A stretch of DNA of 64,000 nucleotides from Omphiscola glabra. Lineage: Eukaryota; Mollusca; Gastropoda; Lymnaeidae. Made by a program: the position numbers and the translations under genes. Below are positions 46,798 to 58,084 of the stretch, one piece after another; position 1 is the first letter of the stretch; every line of letters starts with the position of its first letter. The stretch is from NCBI GenBank assembly GCA_964017045.1, contig OZ024797.1, forward strand, positions 15,768,863-15,832,862, written 5' to 3'. Below the pieces are notes generated by a model. The model was given only the letters and a program-made list of their open reading frames with translations. It was not told the DNA's origin and did not search any database.

Positions 46798-49700
46798 ATG
46801 GGACCAATGGGATCCTCAGAAACGGTTTCCAGACATTTTGTGTACATTGATAAATCGAAATGTTTGAGGTGTTCGGAGGAGTTCAAGAATAGCAACAGTG
46901 TTGATGAGGATGATAACAGTAACGATGGCACTTATGAGACAGATACTATTAATACGACACTAAATGAGAGAGGACACGTTTCAGTGAATCAACGTTGTGT
47001 CGTCAAGAGCCTTCTAGCTGGGCTAGTAACGCTGACCGCCATTACTTTGATTGTCATCGTGTCTGCCAACAGAGATCAAAAGGGAGGCGAAGATCGAAAG
47101 CCACTGACACTGGTTAGTCTCCCCTTGCCTATGTTGCCATATTTCTGAACTGCTTTTACTCTCTTCTGTAGCTCATAATATGTAATAATTTTAAAAAAAA
47201 ACAACTCAGAATGGCTTTTTAAATTATAATCTATCATTTATTTTCTAGGTGGATCATTACATAAATACATAAATAGCACCAAGAGCATTTTTCTCCAAAC
47301 AAAACGTGTCATTAATATAAGTTGATAGTTTTTCTTGTGTACTTTAAGTGGTGCATCAAGTAACTGGCAAAGGGCAACAACTCTGAGGCTCCAAACATTA
47401 CGGGAGGGAGGATAAAACATTACGGGAGGGAGGATAAAACATTACGAGAGGGAGGATAAAACATTACGGGAGGGAGGATAAAATATTATAAATTATGGGA
47501 GGCTTGAAATCTTTCTTTTTCTTAAAAAAAAGTGGGTGGGGATAAACAGCCACAAAAGGGGGTAACAAACGCTAACAAAGGTGACAAATAGAGAACATAC
47601 CTATAGACTATAGCGTAACAAAGGTGACCAATAGAAAAGGGGAGAAAAGACCTATTTAGCCTATTCTATAGCATAACAGAGGTCACCAAAAGAGAAGGGG
47701 ATAATAAACCTATAGACTATAGCATAACAAAAGCAAAGGAAACAAAAAAACATCTGAATCTGAATTAGGTAAATAGATTTCTAGCATTGTTTTGATGTAG
47801 CCATTCCACAATCGTTCATGGCAACAGGTATGAAGGACTCATAATATAGCAACGAATAATAGTGGTGAATTATTTTTAAAATAATTTAATTTGATGAATT
47901 AAATTTGAATGACCATCTGAGTACCATCTGAGGACTATCTCGTCTCTGCCTTCCGTTTGTTTATGTTCTAAGACAAGAGTCTAAGACTGTGGTTGGCAAT
48001 CCGCTGCCTTGAGATGTTCTAAGTCTAAGAGCCTAAGACTGTGGTTGGCAATCCGCTGCCTTGAGATGTTCTAAGTCTAAGAGACTAAAACTGTGGTTGG
48101 CAATCCGCTGCCTTGAGTGATTAGCCTTGAGATGTTCAAAGGGTCTATCAAAAGATTATCTAAGTGGTCTTCTGTTCTGCCAATAAGGCTACCAATCTAT
48201 CTTTTTATGATAAGAAATAATTTGTAAGTATTCATCCGCTGTCTGTCGCTCAGTAAATAGCCAATATTATATTTAAGCCCCTTTCTTTCTGTTTGTTTGT
48301 ATTGTCCACGCCCTCGTTAGTGACCTTTGCAGCCAGCACGTCTTTCGGGATCTACGCCCTTCCCACTGCACGTCGCGTGACGGTAAGTTGTACATCTCTC
48401 CACACACTACATGTAGGTCTGTTTCATGAAATGAAATCTTGGAGATAATAGTTTCCAGTCGATCTAATTGTGTTACGACCAAAAATTCATTATCTTTGTT
48501 CCAATTTCATTTGTTTTAAAATGGTGACTAGGCCTAATATAAGCAAATCGCAGATGTGAGCGCGCTGGCCGTGATCGTATAGTGGTTAGTACTTCGCGTT
48601 GTGGCCGCGACAACCCAGGTTCGAATCCTGGTCACGGCAAAATGGCTGCTGTGTGTCTCGCACTGCCAAGCTCCGTTTTTAAAATACATTTTTTAAAAAT
48701 TTATTAAATTACTTTAAATTTTAAACCAACTTAAACACCCAAATTTTTTTTCTGTTTTTTAATGACAGATGTTGAACATATGATGACACTAATTTCATGT
48801 AATAAAATTCCCAATAACTGCGCTAAATGAGATTATTTTTTTAAAACTCACAAGTTCGTTTGGTACGCAATATTTTTTTTGGTATTTCTGAAATGGTGAA
48901 ATAAATCCGCGGTGTAAAAGTGAGTGGGGGAATTAGAAAATTAATGTAAATAAAATAATTTTTTAAAAATGCATTTTGGATTTATACTAAAAGCTTTGTT
49001 TTTAAGGGTTGTTTGATTAAATTTACTTACTTCCAAAATATTTGAAACATGCGTCACATCATATGTGTTTGGGCCTGCATCATATACCGGTGCATTGGCT
49101 TAAACTGTAATGTATACTATTTGATTATTTCGTACTAGGGCTTAACCGGGTGCAGTTTTTTTACACCTTTGTCCGGGTATTTTGATAAAATACCCGGTGG
49201 GTCCAAGTGTTATAAAAAAAAGAGTTAACTTCACATTTTCTATAAAATATGCAACGAAATCCATCGCACTATGTGGTGTGATTTAGGCCTGTCAAGATAA
49301 GAATGCTGTCATGGCAGAAGAATAGCTAAAATTATCAAAACCACTTTGTCTCTTCTAAAATTCAAGGCTAAGTCTAAACTTTTCATAAGAACTTGGCGAA
49401 ATTCAACCAAATTAACACGCCCATAGTTGCATTATTTATTTACACTACATGCACGAGTAGTCTCCCATTTCGGTTGACACCCCCCACCCTAACTAAATTC
49501 TGCGTGTGTCGTGATATATGTCGTCCTTCTCACAGGTGTGTCGTGATACATGTCGTCCTTCTCACAGGTGTGTCGTGATATATGTCGTCCTTCTCACAGG
49601 TGTGTCGTGATACATGTCGTCCTTCTCACAGGTGTGTCGTGATACATGTCGTCCTTCTCACAGGTGTGTCGTGATACGTGTCGTCCTTCTCACAGGTGTG

Positions 49701-52700
49701 TCGTGACACATGTCGTCCTTCTCACAGGTGTGTCGTGATACATGTCGTCCTTCTCACAGGTGTGTCGTGATACATGTCGTCCTTCTCACAGGTGTGTCGT
49801 GACACATGTCGTCCTTCTCACAGGTGTGTCGTGACACATGTCGTCCTTCTCACAGGTGTGTCGTGATACATGTCGTCCTTCTCACAGGTGTGTCGTGATA
49901 CATGTCGTCCTTCTCACAGGTGTGTCGTGACACATGTCGTCCTTCTCACAGGTCAACAGCGGACAATCGTACAGTAAAGACCAGCGCGTGATTTTGAGGC
50001 ATCAGTTTCTCATCCGTGACGTCACAGGCACTGGTCATTCTCAGGTCATGTCGCTTGATGACGTCAAAATGATGTACGTCATCGAGGATACGAGCAATAA
50101 ATATTACAATTCTTACATAGTTGTAGACTTTACAGAGGTGAGTTGTGATGACCTTAAGGCACATACAGTAGTACACTGGTGCTACTCGAACTTAGACAAC
50201 ATACATTACACTAGTGCTACTTAAACTTAGGGCAAATACAGTAGTATACTAGTGCTACTCAAATTTAGGCCACATAAAGTAGTACACTAGTGGTTCTCAA
50301 ACTTAGGCCACATACAGTATGACACTAGTGGTTCTCAAACTTAGGCCACATACAGTAGTACACTAATGCTACTCAAACTTAGGGCACAAACAGTAGTACA
50401 CTAGTGCTTCTCAAACTTAGGCCACATACAATAGTACACTAGTGCTACTCAAACTTTGCCACATACGATAGTACACTAGTGCTTCTCAAACTTAGGCCAC
50501 ATACAATAGTACACTAGTGCTTCTCAAACTTTGCCACATACAATAGTACACTAGTGCTTCTCAAACTTAGGCCACATACAATAGTACACTAGTGCTTCTC
50601 AAACTTAGGCCACATACAATAGTACACTAGTGCTACTAAAACTTAGGCCACATACAATAGTACACTAGTGCTTCTCAAACTTAGGCCACATACAATAGTA
50701 CACTAGTGCTACTAAAACTTAGGGCATATACAGTAGTACACTAGTGCTACTAAAACTTAGGGCATATACAGTAGTACACTAGTGCTACTCAAACTTAGGG
50801 CACATACAGTAGTACACTAGTGCTACTCAAACTTAGGCCACATACAGTAGTACACTAGTGCTACTCAAACTTAGGCCACATACAGTAGTACACTAGTGCT
50901 ACTCAAACTTAGGGCATATACTAGCGCTGTTCAAATGGTTTCTGTGTAACGGACGCCGGGGCTAAATTAGGCCTAACCTACATTGCAGAACGGACCGGTG
51001 AAAAATTTAAAGATAATTTGCTCCAGTCTTTAGCGGACTGACGACTGATAAACAGATCAGTATGTCAATAAGTTTTTAATAATTATTTTTTTTAATTAAA
51101 AAAGAATGTTATTGTTTTGGTTTATTCACGTTTGGAGAAAAATATTATAACTTAATTAGATCCAATTAACTAACCTTGACATTTCCTCGCTAGTTACGCT
51201 TCTAAGCTATTCACTGTATATTTTATGGTTTGGTGTGGAAAACAATTTCCCCGAAACAGACCCTTAGCAAGGTTTCCAAGAATTATTTTTCAAGGCCGTG
51301 TGATTTTGCTTTCGTGATACGAAACCGGGTCGTGACACAAGATTTTGGAAACGCTGGTCAACAGAACATTTTATTAAAAATAAATCATTTTAACTGCAGG
51401 TATAGTACATTTATTAACGAAACAAAATAAATAAATATAATATAAGTTAAAGTGTTTGTTTCTAGATATCCTGTGCAATATAAAAATAAATTACATATGA
51501 AAAATCGGTTTAATATGAAGAGAACACCAGTAGACTAAATGAGCAACGTAAAAGATTTTAATGCGTGAAGTTTCGACTTTATAAAAATGTGTACTTTAAA
51601 AGTCGTTGCATTCGAAAAAATTATCCAGCAAGAATATTTTGAATCATATCAATTTTTTTTTAGCAATGACCACATAATTAAGAGTAGGATATCTCTTCTT
51701 CTGTGGCATTGACTGAGTTGCTGACGTACAAATGTAAAATACCCAAAGGGCGTCATTGTTTAGAAGATAAAGCCAAATAATCAATCAGTGGCGTAGCGAG
51801 CTTAACTCGCGCCCGGGGCACAATACCTTTTTAGCGCCCCCCAATACCTTTTTAGCGCCCCCCCCCCCATTCGAAAACCATACAATATTATAGTAAAATA
51901 TACCATTTGGCACCCCTTTGTGAGTAGCGCCCGGGGCATGATGCCCCCCTTTGCCCCCACTCACTACGCCACTGTAATCAATGAATGATAGTGATATTTT
52001 ACCTTTTGAATAGTTTTTGTTTTGTTTACTTCTTCTAGGAAAGGGAGACCTTTTTGATCGTAGCTAAATCCAAGAATGAATTTGGTACAGACATCCAAGA
52101 AACACTGGTACTCTTCTGTGAAACGAATCAGTTTGATCGAGCTTTTCATGGCACCTTTGCCGAAGCGTCAAACATTTTGAAAGTACTAACTGATTTAGAT
52201 CTATTTTAATGAAGGAAACATAAACAAAAAATATTGCAGACTTTCGGTCCACACTCTACAACTTTCAAATCTACATCTTATTTTCTCGACATAAATTAGA
52301 ACTTCCCACACATGTAGCCTATATACTCAGGGTCGGGGTTAGCAATTTTGGCGTCCCTTCTTCCTCGAGTTTACAGGTTGATATAAACTGTTAAATTAAT
52401 TTTTATTTTTCAAAGTTTTATTACAACTAAGTATAAGAACTAAAACATATATATTAATTAGATTTTATATATAACATTAAAACAAATATCGTTGAAATTA
52501 AAATGGCTTTATTGAAAAGGCGTATCATGAAGAGATGTTCATAAGGAGGTCCGCAAGGAATACACATCTTTTCTACCCCTCTCACCCTTGGTCCGCACGT
52601 GGCACCCCCTCCCCTGGGGGGGGGGGCGTTGCCAGCATCAACATGCAGTATTATACAATGAGAAATTCCAGGAAGTATAATACTAATTGAGGAAATTGGC

Positions 52701-55655
52701 AATTTAAATACTAATAATAAACATACTGGAATATACACAGTAGACCAAAAGTAAAAACTGCTAACTTGCTCACGTCCACAAGACCTTTACACACCCTTTA
52801 CACACCCTTTACACACCCTTTTCACACCCTTTACACACCCTTTACACACCTTTTCACACCCTTTATACATCCTTTACACACCATTTACACACCCTTTACA
52901 CACCCTGCCTTCTATTTTGTCTGTTGTTATTTTAACGCCCTCACCCTTTTTTTTCAGAAATCCTTTATCAACGACCCATAACTCTTACAAGAAAAATTCA
53001 CATTTTCATCTTGCAGTTTCTTCAGTTCCTGAAGAAGTTTTGAGTTGTTAAAATTTTAATTGAAATAACTTGCTTGAAGAAAAGTATACTATAGATACTA
53101 TTCTTCAAGCGCACTTTTCAGGCTTTTGCGGTATCAAAATCAATGTTAAAGTGATTAAGACATCTTCGTAGTCTATTCGAGAGGCAACATCATTTTCAAT
53201 GGACATAATAGTCAAACTGGAGACCACTTTCTGAGTCATTAGATGCTCTTAAATATCCTTTAATCATTTTTTTTGTATAGATAAATGTCTTTCTCTCGAT
53301 GCGAACCTGAACTGAATTTTCGGCAATTTTAAGACAAATTACGAGTACTATATTTGGAAAAAAAACTTCAAACATTGCTTTGAGTGTAAAACGGTATGAA
53401 CCATCATGTGTGTGTGTATGGCAGCATATGTACAAAAGAAAATATTTATTCACAAACTCTGACATCAAACCCGGAGATGGAGTCCCGTAGGTGGCATGAC
53501 ATTGACACGGTGAAAATTATGAAAACTGTACAAAAGGCTTGCACTGAGCCTACTTAAACACTGTTTAAAATAAATGAAAGTACTTAAGTTTTTTTTTTAT
53601 TTTTAAAGCCTTTTTTTCCCCTTGTGTGTTGTAAATCAGGTAGCCGAGTTTGAGGGCGTCCACAAAGGGTCAAAGGTCAAGTTTATCAGTTCTTATATTG
53701 GCGCGCCGGCAACTCTTGGTCGATTCTTGTCTCTTGTCGTTAACGGCAGCTGTGAAAATTTGACGAACAAAGATTTATTTTCCTGGGAGAACTTGGGTGA
53801 GCCAAACTCCCACGGCAACTTAGTTATACTTCAATTTATAGATGGGGGCTGAAAATGCAACAGCAACAAAAGTCAAATTAAATGGATTAGGACTTAATCA
53901 TTGGGACGTAATAGTGTCTTTGCTGCTTTTTTTAAAATTAAAATATTTTATTAAACATATTTAACTTGGCTTAAACGATGTTTTTTGTTTTCTTTTGCAA
54001 AAATGAGCTAATATTAGATTTGACAGATCGTCGAATGATATATCACATGACCGTTAGAAACGGACATGTTGCAATTTGATTTTTTTCAATTATTTCGCCA
54101 ATAAAGGGGAGGTAAATTTTGCGTTTGTAAAGTTACGCCCCTTTTAAAAGTGTCTTTCTTGACCCGTTTGTTAGTATTAGGACATTTCTATTTATTTATT
54201 TTTTTGTAATGTTTCATTTATTTTTAATTTTTAAAAATTAAGTTATTATTAGTAAAAAAGACAAATTGAAAATGTCAATTCGTGTCTTGCAACATTTTTA
54301 GTGAAATAAATTCCTTACAAATTTCCAATTTCAGATGAATCTCTGGCTTGTGGGGCTAAAATTGTCATCAACACGGAGCTCGGCAAATGTCCCCAAGATT
54401 TATGTGGGTATGCACTATTTAGCCAGGGAAAAACGGGCACTCACTATTTAACCAGAGTGTCCTAATGACAAGGGAAAACGGGCACTTTGGCATAACTTTC
54501 CTAGGTCTCGTACTAGTAACCCAAATTATTCGGTATAATTTATTCTTGATAAATCGGCGAAATTAACTTTTTAAATAACTGCACCCAGTCCACAGGGGCG
54601 TCTATACCCTCCCCGATGGGGGAATCCAAACCCTCCTCCACATGGACATAGGTCAAGTCTGCAAGTAATGGTTTTCAGAGCTTCTTTCAGACAATTTGTT
54701 CCTCCCGAGAGGCGGGAAATTCAGGTGTTCGGGTGTAGGGGTGGGCAATTCAGGTGTTTTGGGTGTAGGGGCGGGCAATTCAGATGTTCGGGTGTAGGGG
54801 CGGGCAATTCAGATGCTCGGGTGGACAGTGTCCTTTTTTTCTTTTGCGTTTTCGGCTACCTGAAGAATTGTTATCGTGGAAAGGAGGGGGGGGGGGGGGA
54901 CAAAAATATTGGCCAATCCAGGGTGGCACTAACCCTTGCTATAGCTTTGGGTCGGGCATCTATCAAGGTCAAATTTTGTCATAATGATGACCAGGGCCAG
55001 ATGTTACTTTGCCCCACCCACTTCTCTTAACACAAAGCAGGCCTATGTAAACTTTTGTTTTAAAATAAAATTCTAGAATTATAACATCAACTAGAATGCC
55101 CAATTAACATCTCGCATTTAGATATATAGCATAATTGACATCTCGCATTTAGATATAGAGCATAATTGACATCTCGCATTTAGATCAAAGTCCAAAGTTA
55201 ATAGTTTTTTTAAATATTTAAGTAATGAAAAATTTCCCTATAGGCTGTTCGCAGGTAATCCGATGTCTCGTGGACTGACGTGTAACAAATTCCGCTCTTG
55301 TAACTACGTAATGGGAGCTTGCAACCCTTTCTACATCCACAAGCCCAGAAACATGCAAACCCGTCCTTTCTGCGTGTGCAGACGGACAGCGTCTGCTGAT
55401 GCCGGAAGACTTGACTGTCCGGAAACGGAGGACGATGGGGGAGAGTGCGAGATTCCGAAACGAGACCTGATGATCAGCCAGTCGAATCTTGCATGTCTGT
55501 GTTTCTATCAAATCCTGGTCGCGTACCCGTATATGTCTGACAGTGCAAGTATTCCGGGAGATGACGGCCGTAAAGTGAGGGAACTCGTTCAATGGATGAT
55601 GAGAGATGACGCGGTTACAGGCCCTGCCTTAACGTATTCAAAGTGCCCTTGTTAA
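46798..55655 (+). CDS. Unrecognised single-pass membrane protein with Cys-rich C-terminus, 6 exons
   Basis: Exons 46798-47112, 49952-50137, 52039-52182, 53640-53796, 54335-54407 and 55244-55655 join in phase to 1287 nt (428 aa). Residues 1-75 are hydrophilic, with a C-x2-C pair (KCLRCSEEF) and an acidic Asn/Asp stretch. One hydrophobic segment (SLLAGLVTLTAITLIVIVSA, about residues 74-94) has no signal peptide before it, suggesting a type II protein with the C-terminal 330 residues outside. That part has about 15 cysteines, most in the last two exons (TCNKFRSCNYVMGACNPFY, FCVCRR, LACLCFY, ending CPC), and an NGS-type sequon (VVNGSCENLT). I do not recognise the family. A 50-nt splice-like segment at 48333-48382 would break the frame and is left out. 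The ATG at 46798 is the first in frame. Confidence 0.7.
47394..47485. repeat. 22-bp tandem repeat, 4 copies
   Basis: The unit is AACATTACGGGAGGGAGGAT with AA linkers. It lies in intron 1 of the unrecognised membrane-protein gene. Imperfect tandem repeats of about 50 bp follow at 47570-47730 (ACCTATAGACTATAGCRTAAC units) and at 47986-48128 (CTGTGGTTGGCAATCCGCTG units, three copies). Confidence 0.85.
48568..48639 (+). tRNA. tRNA-His, anticodon GTG
   Basis: A 72-nt cloverleaf: acceptor stem GCCGTGA pairs with TCACGGC, the anticodon stem TCGCG/CGCGA encloses loop TTGTGGC with anticodon GTG at 48601-48603, and the T arm CCAGG-TTCGAAT-CCTGG is intact. The internal A box (TAGTGGTTAGTA) and B box (GGTTCGAATCC) of RNA polymerase III are present. 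The sequence is nearly that of animal tRNA-His. There is no intron, and CCA is not encoded. It lies in intron 1 of the membrane-protein gene, same strand. A T run at 48676-48680 and longer ones downstream could terminate transcription. Confidence 0.96.
49500..49951 (+). repeat. 30-bp minisatellite made of copies of a 3' splice site
   Basis: About 15 copies of the unit GTGTGTCGTGATACATGTCG plus TCCTTCTCACAG are arranged head to tail. The last unit ends exactly at the acceptor CCTTCTCACAG/GT of the exon starting at 49952, so every unit carries a pyrimidine tract followed by CAG/GT. The arrays differ only at a few bases (GATACA, GACACA, GATACG), which implies recent expansion. Confidence 0.95.
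50147..50935. repeat. 38-bp minisatellite, about 20 copies
   Basis: The unit is about CATACAGTAGTACACTAGTG plus CTACTCAAACTTAGGCCA. The array starts within ten bases of the donor of exon 49952-50137 and fills the start of the next intron. Units vary slightly (CTTCTCAAAC, GGGCATATAC). Confidence 0.95.
51786..51974. mobile_element. Short hAT-type element, GGCGTAGC ends
   Basis: A 189-bp element with inverted ends CAGTGGCGTAGCGAG / CTCACTACGCCACTG is flanked by a perfect 8-bp duplication TAATCAAT (51778-51785, 51975-51982). The interior has poly-C runs and repeated GCGCCCGGGGCA blocks. It ends only about 65 bases before the exon starting at 52039. Confidence 0.92.
52786..52905. repeat. 11-bp tandem repeat, about 11 copies
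   Basis: The unit is CCTTTACACAC with single-base variants. It lies in an intron of the membrane-protein gene. The pyrimidine-rich strand is the sense strand. Confidence 0.9.
54714..54826. repeat. 31-bp tandem repeat, about 3.5 copies
   Basis: The unit is about GGGCAATTCAGATGTTCGGG plus TGTAGGGGC, in the intron between exons 54335-54407 and 55244-55655. A poly-G run follows at 54886-54899, and a 3-copy repeat (ACATCTCGCATTTAGATATA) lies at 55108-55190. Confidence 0.85.
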
Positions 55656-58084
55656 TCAGACATGTGTTCTTATTGTGAGATTCAGATATTATTTATTATA
55701 GGAAGCCCCACTTTTGGATCCATATCAGATACAAGTGGAGGTGTGTATTTATCCTGAAAATGGGGCATGGAGTGAAATGTCACTTGTAAGTACACTGTCA
55801 TGTGTAGTAACGCCACAACTATTACACCACCCTATTACAAGGTGTGCTGCTGAGCAACACTATCACTGCACTCTACTACCCTACATGGTGTCTCTATGTT
55901 ACGTTCCAAGTGAACTCTGGTCTTCCATTTCATTGTGTATGTATATAAGTGACTTACTAAAGTCTGTAGTATAAATAAACAACCATAAATTTTCAGTATT
56001 TTTATTACCCTCTTTAATTCATGAAAAATCATTCCAATGTAAATTGTAAAGATCTGTTGTACATATAAAGGTACATTTTAATATAAAAAACACAAATCAA
56101 ATCAAGAGTAGAAAGTAATTACTTCATTATAATGGAGCATCTCTTATACTTATTTATATTTATGTTGCATGACAAAATAAAACATTTCTCATTCATTACA
56201 AAAAAATATACAACCAAAAAAATAATTTAGAAAAACTTTAGAAGTAAAAAATAATTTGAAATGGGAATAAAGACCCAGAAACATCCAGTGCACATTTGTC
56301 GGAACTATTCAATATCACATTTGTTGAAAGTGCCAGCAGGTTGGATGACAGTTTTCAGGACAAAATCAATGTGTTCAACTTGACCAGCTGTGTTCAACTT
56401 GACCAGCTGTGTTCAACTTGACCAGCTGTGTTCAACTTGACCAGCTGTGTTCAACTTGACCAGCTGTGTTCAACTTGACCAAATACGTTCACATTATAGT
56501 GTAACATAAATGTTTACACTTTACAGCTTCTATTGTTATACTTGTGGACATTTCTCAAGATAGAGGAAACACCAATCTTATTAAGCATGCACTGGTAAAT
56601 ACAATCACATAACATTTGAGCAAGCCAGTAAATACTGCACCCATACTGGGAGTTATCAAACATTCTGCAATTAATAATTCCTACCATCTGCTAATTTAAG
56701 GTTTCTTACAAGGTAATAAATAATTGATATGTGATACAAACTGTCAATGAACAAATTTAATGGAAACATTTCATTACATTGAGACTTGAAACAAGTTGTA
56801 GGTGTACGCGTACATAAATGTTACCTCATATTGAAAATACCAACTGTTGAAACCCTTACAACATTTTGTTACGGTAAGAAAATGTTTTCATCTCATTAGG
56901 CTGGTGTAAAGAAATATCTGTCCATACAACATCATAAATTTACAAATAAAACAAAAATAACTCGAAGTTGGTTGGGCAAGTTGTTAATACTTTCGACATT
57001 TTATTTTGCATAGAACTTATATTTTTTGTACTGCATACATTCCCTTTACAAAAAAAAAGACATTTTCATGAGATGTGCATTTAGTCAGCATGTAAATACT
57101 TTCATTACTAACTTTCACGTAGCTCTCATATCTATTCCTCTGTCGCAACACAACTTAATTTTAACATGTTTTTTAAACAAATACTAAGCAGATCTTGTAA
57201 ATTGAATTAAATGCAAAAATCTGGTATTTATTCATCAGCATTTTCATTTACACCAAAGACAGTTCTTAGCAGATTTTGTTCTTAACCAACATTTTGTTTG
57301 AAATAAATTTCACCCACTATAAAATTTAGTATTTCATAAGAAAAATCATTACCCGTTATGTAACTGTGTAAATAATGCTTTGTAGTCAAAAGAGTATCAT
57401 ACAATATGGATATTACTACAGTTACCAGTTCAAATATTTAGGACTGAAGGTAATTTTGTTAATTGGGCACTTTTAAATGAAATTGGGTTTAAAAATTCTA
57501 TAGAGAAAACCCAGACAGCTTGATGTGTTGACAACTCTACGGACTAGAACAACACGGGTGATTTACAACAAGATTTAATTTAGAACAATTCTAGTAAATC
57601 AGGGGAAGTAGCTCTGTGATTTTAACTTTGCCATTGGTTTTCATTACAGCCACAGGTTTACTGCCGCACTTATAATATAAAAGAATAAAATAAGAGGGAA
57701 AAAATGTGACATTTGAACATTTGTAATGGTTATCTCAAATTACCCTGTAAAGTTTTAAAAAAAACAAGAATATGGAATGAGAAAAATAGTTTGGAACTAT
57801 TTTTACTCTTACAAAAAATAATCCCTCCATTGCTGAGAGCAGTGAATACAAGCAATATTCCAAAAAAATATACAAACTAATGTCTCATTAAATATTAGAC
57901 AAACTGCTTCAATGTGAAGACAGGTTACTATTTAAATACATAGACAATAAAAAAAACACACAATTTTCTTTAATAAAAAAAAAAAAGGATTTAATAGCGT
58001 ATCATCCATGCAAAGATCTGGAATCCCATGAAATAAATTACAAAAACTAAATGACAGACAAAATGCTTAAATAAAATAAATATC
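55656..58084. other. Convergent 3' ends of the membrane-protein and PhnW genes
   Basis: From the stop at 55655 the + strand gene probably ends near the AATAAA at about 55974. From the other side the PhnW-like gene's 3' UTR probably runs to a minus-strand AATAAA near 56001-56006. The two ends thus meet or overlap around 55.98 kb. A possible extra exon at 55705-55787 is discussed among rejected items. The rest is AT-rich UTR sequence. Confidence 0.4.
56370..56480. repeat. 19-bp tandem repeat, 6 copies
   Basis: The unit is GTGTTCAACTTGACCAGCT, nearly perfect. It falls in the presumed 3' UTR of the PhnW-like gene. Confidence 0.93.

Noticed and set aside
48333..48382. A 50-nt segment with good acceptor (CTTTGCAG) and donor (ACG/GTAAG) in the first intron of the membrane-protein gene
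   Set aside because: Its length is not a multiple of three, and exon 1 already joins the next exon in phase; including it shifts the frame. It may be an alternative or decoy exon.
51786..51974. Exon-proximal GC-rich block as a promoter or CpG island
   Set aside because: Inverted ends and an 8-bp target duplication identify it as a short hAT-type element.
53196..53468. 90-codon minus-strand frame in an intron
   Set aside because: AT-rich chance frame without domain.
55218..55592. 124-codon minus-strand frame over the last exon of the membrane-protein gene
   Set aside because: Shadow of the coding exon on the + strand.
55705..55787. Possible extra exon after the last exon of the membrane-protein gene (TTATAG acceptor, GTAAGT donor, open frame)
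   Set aside because: The preceding exon ends in a stop codon with a Cys-rich terminus, and no later exon was found to receive it; treated as 3' UTR.
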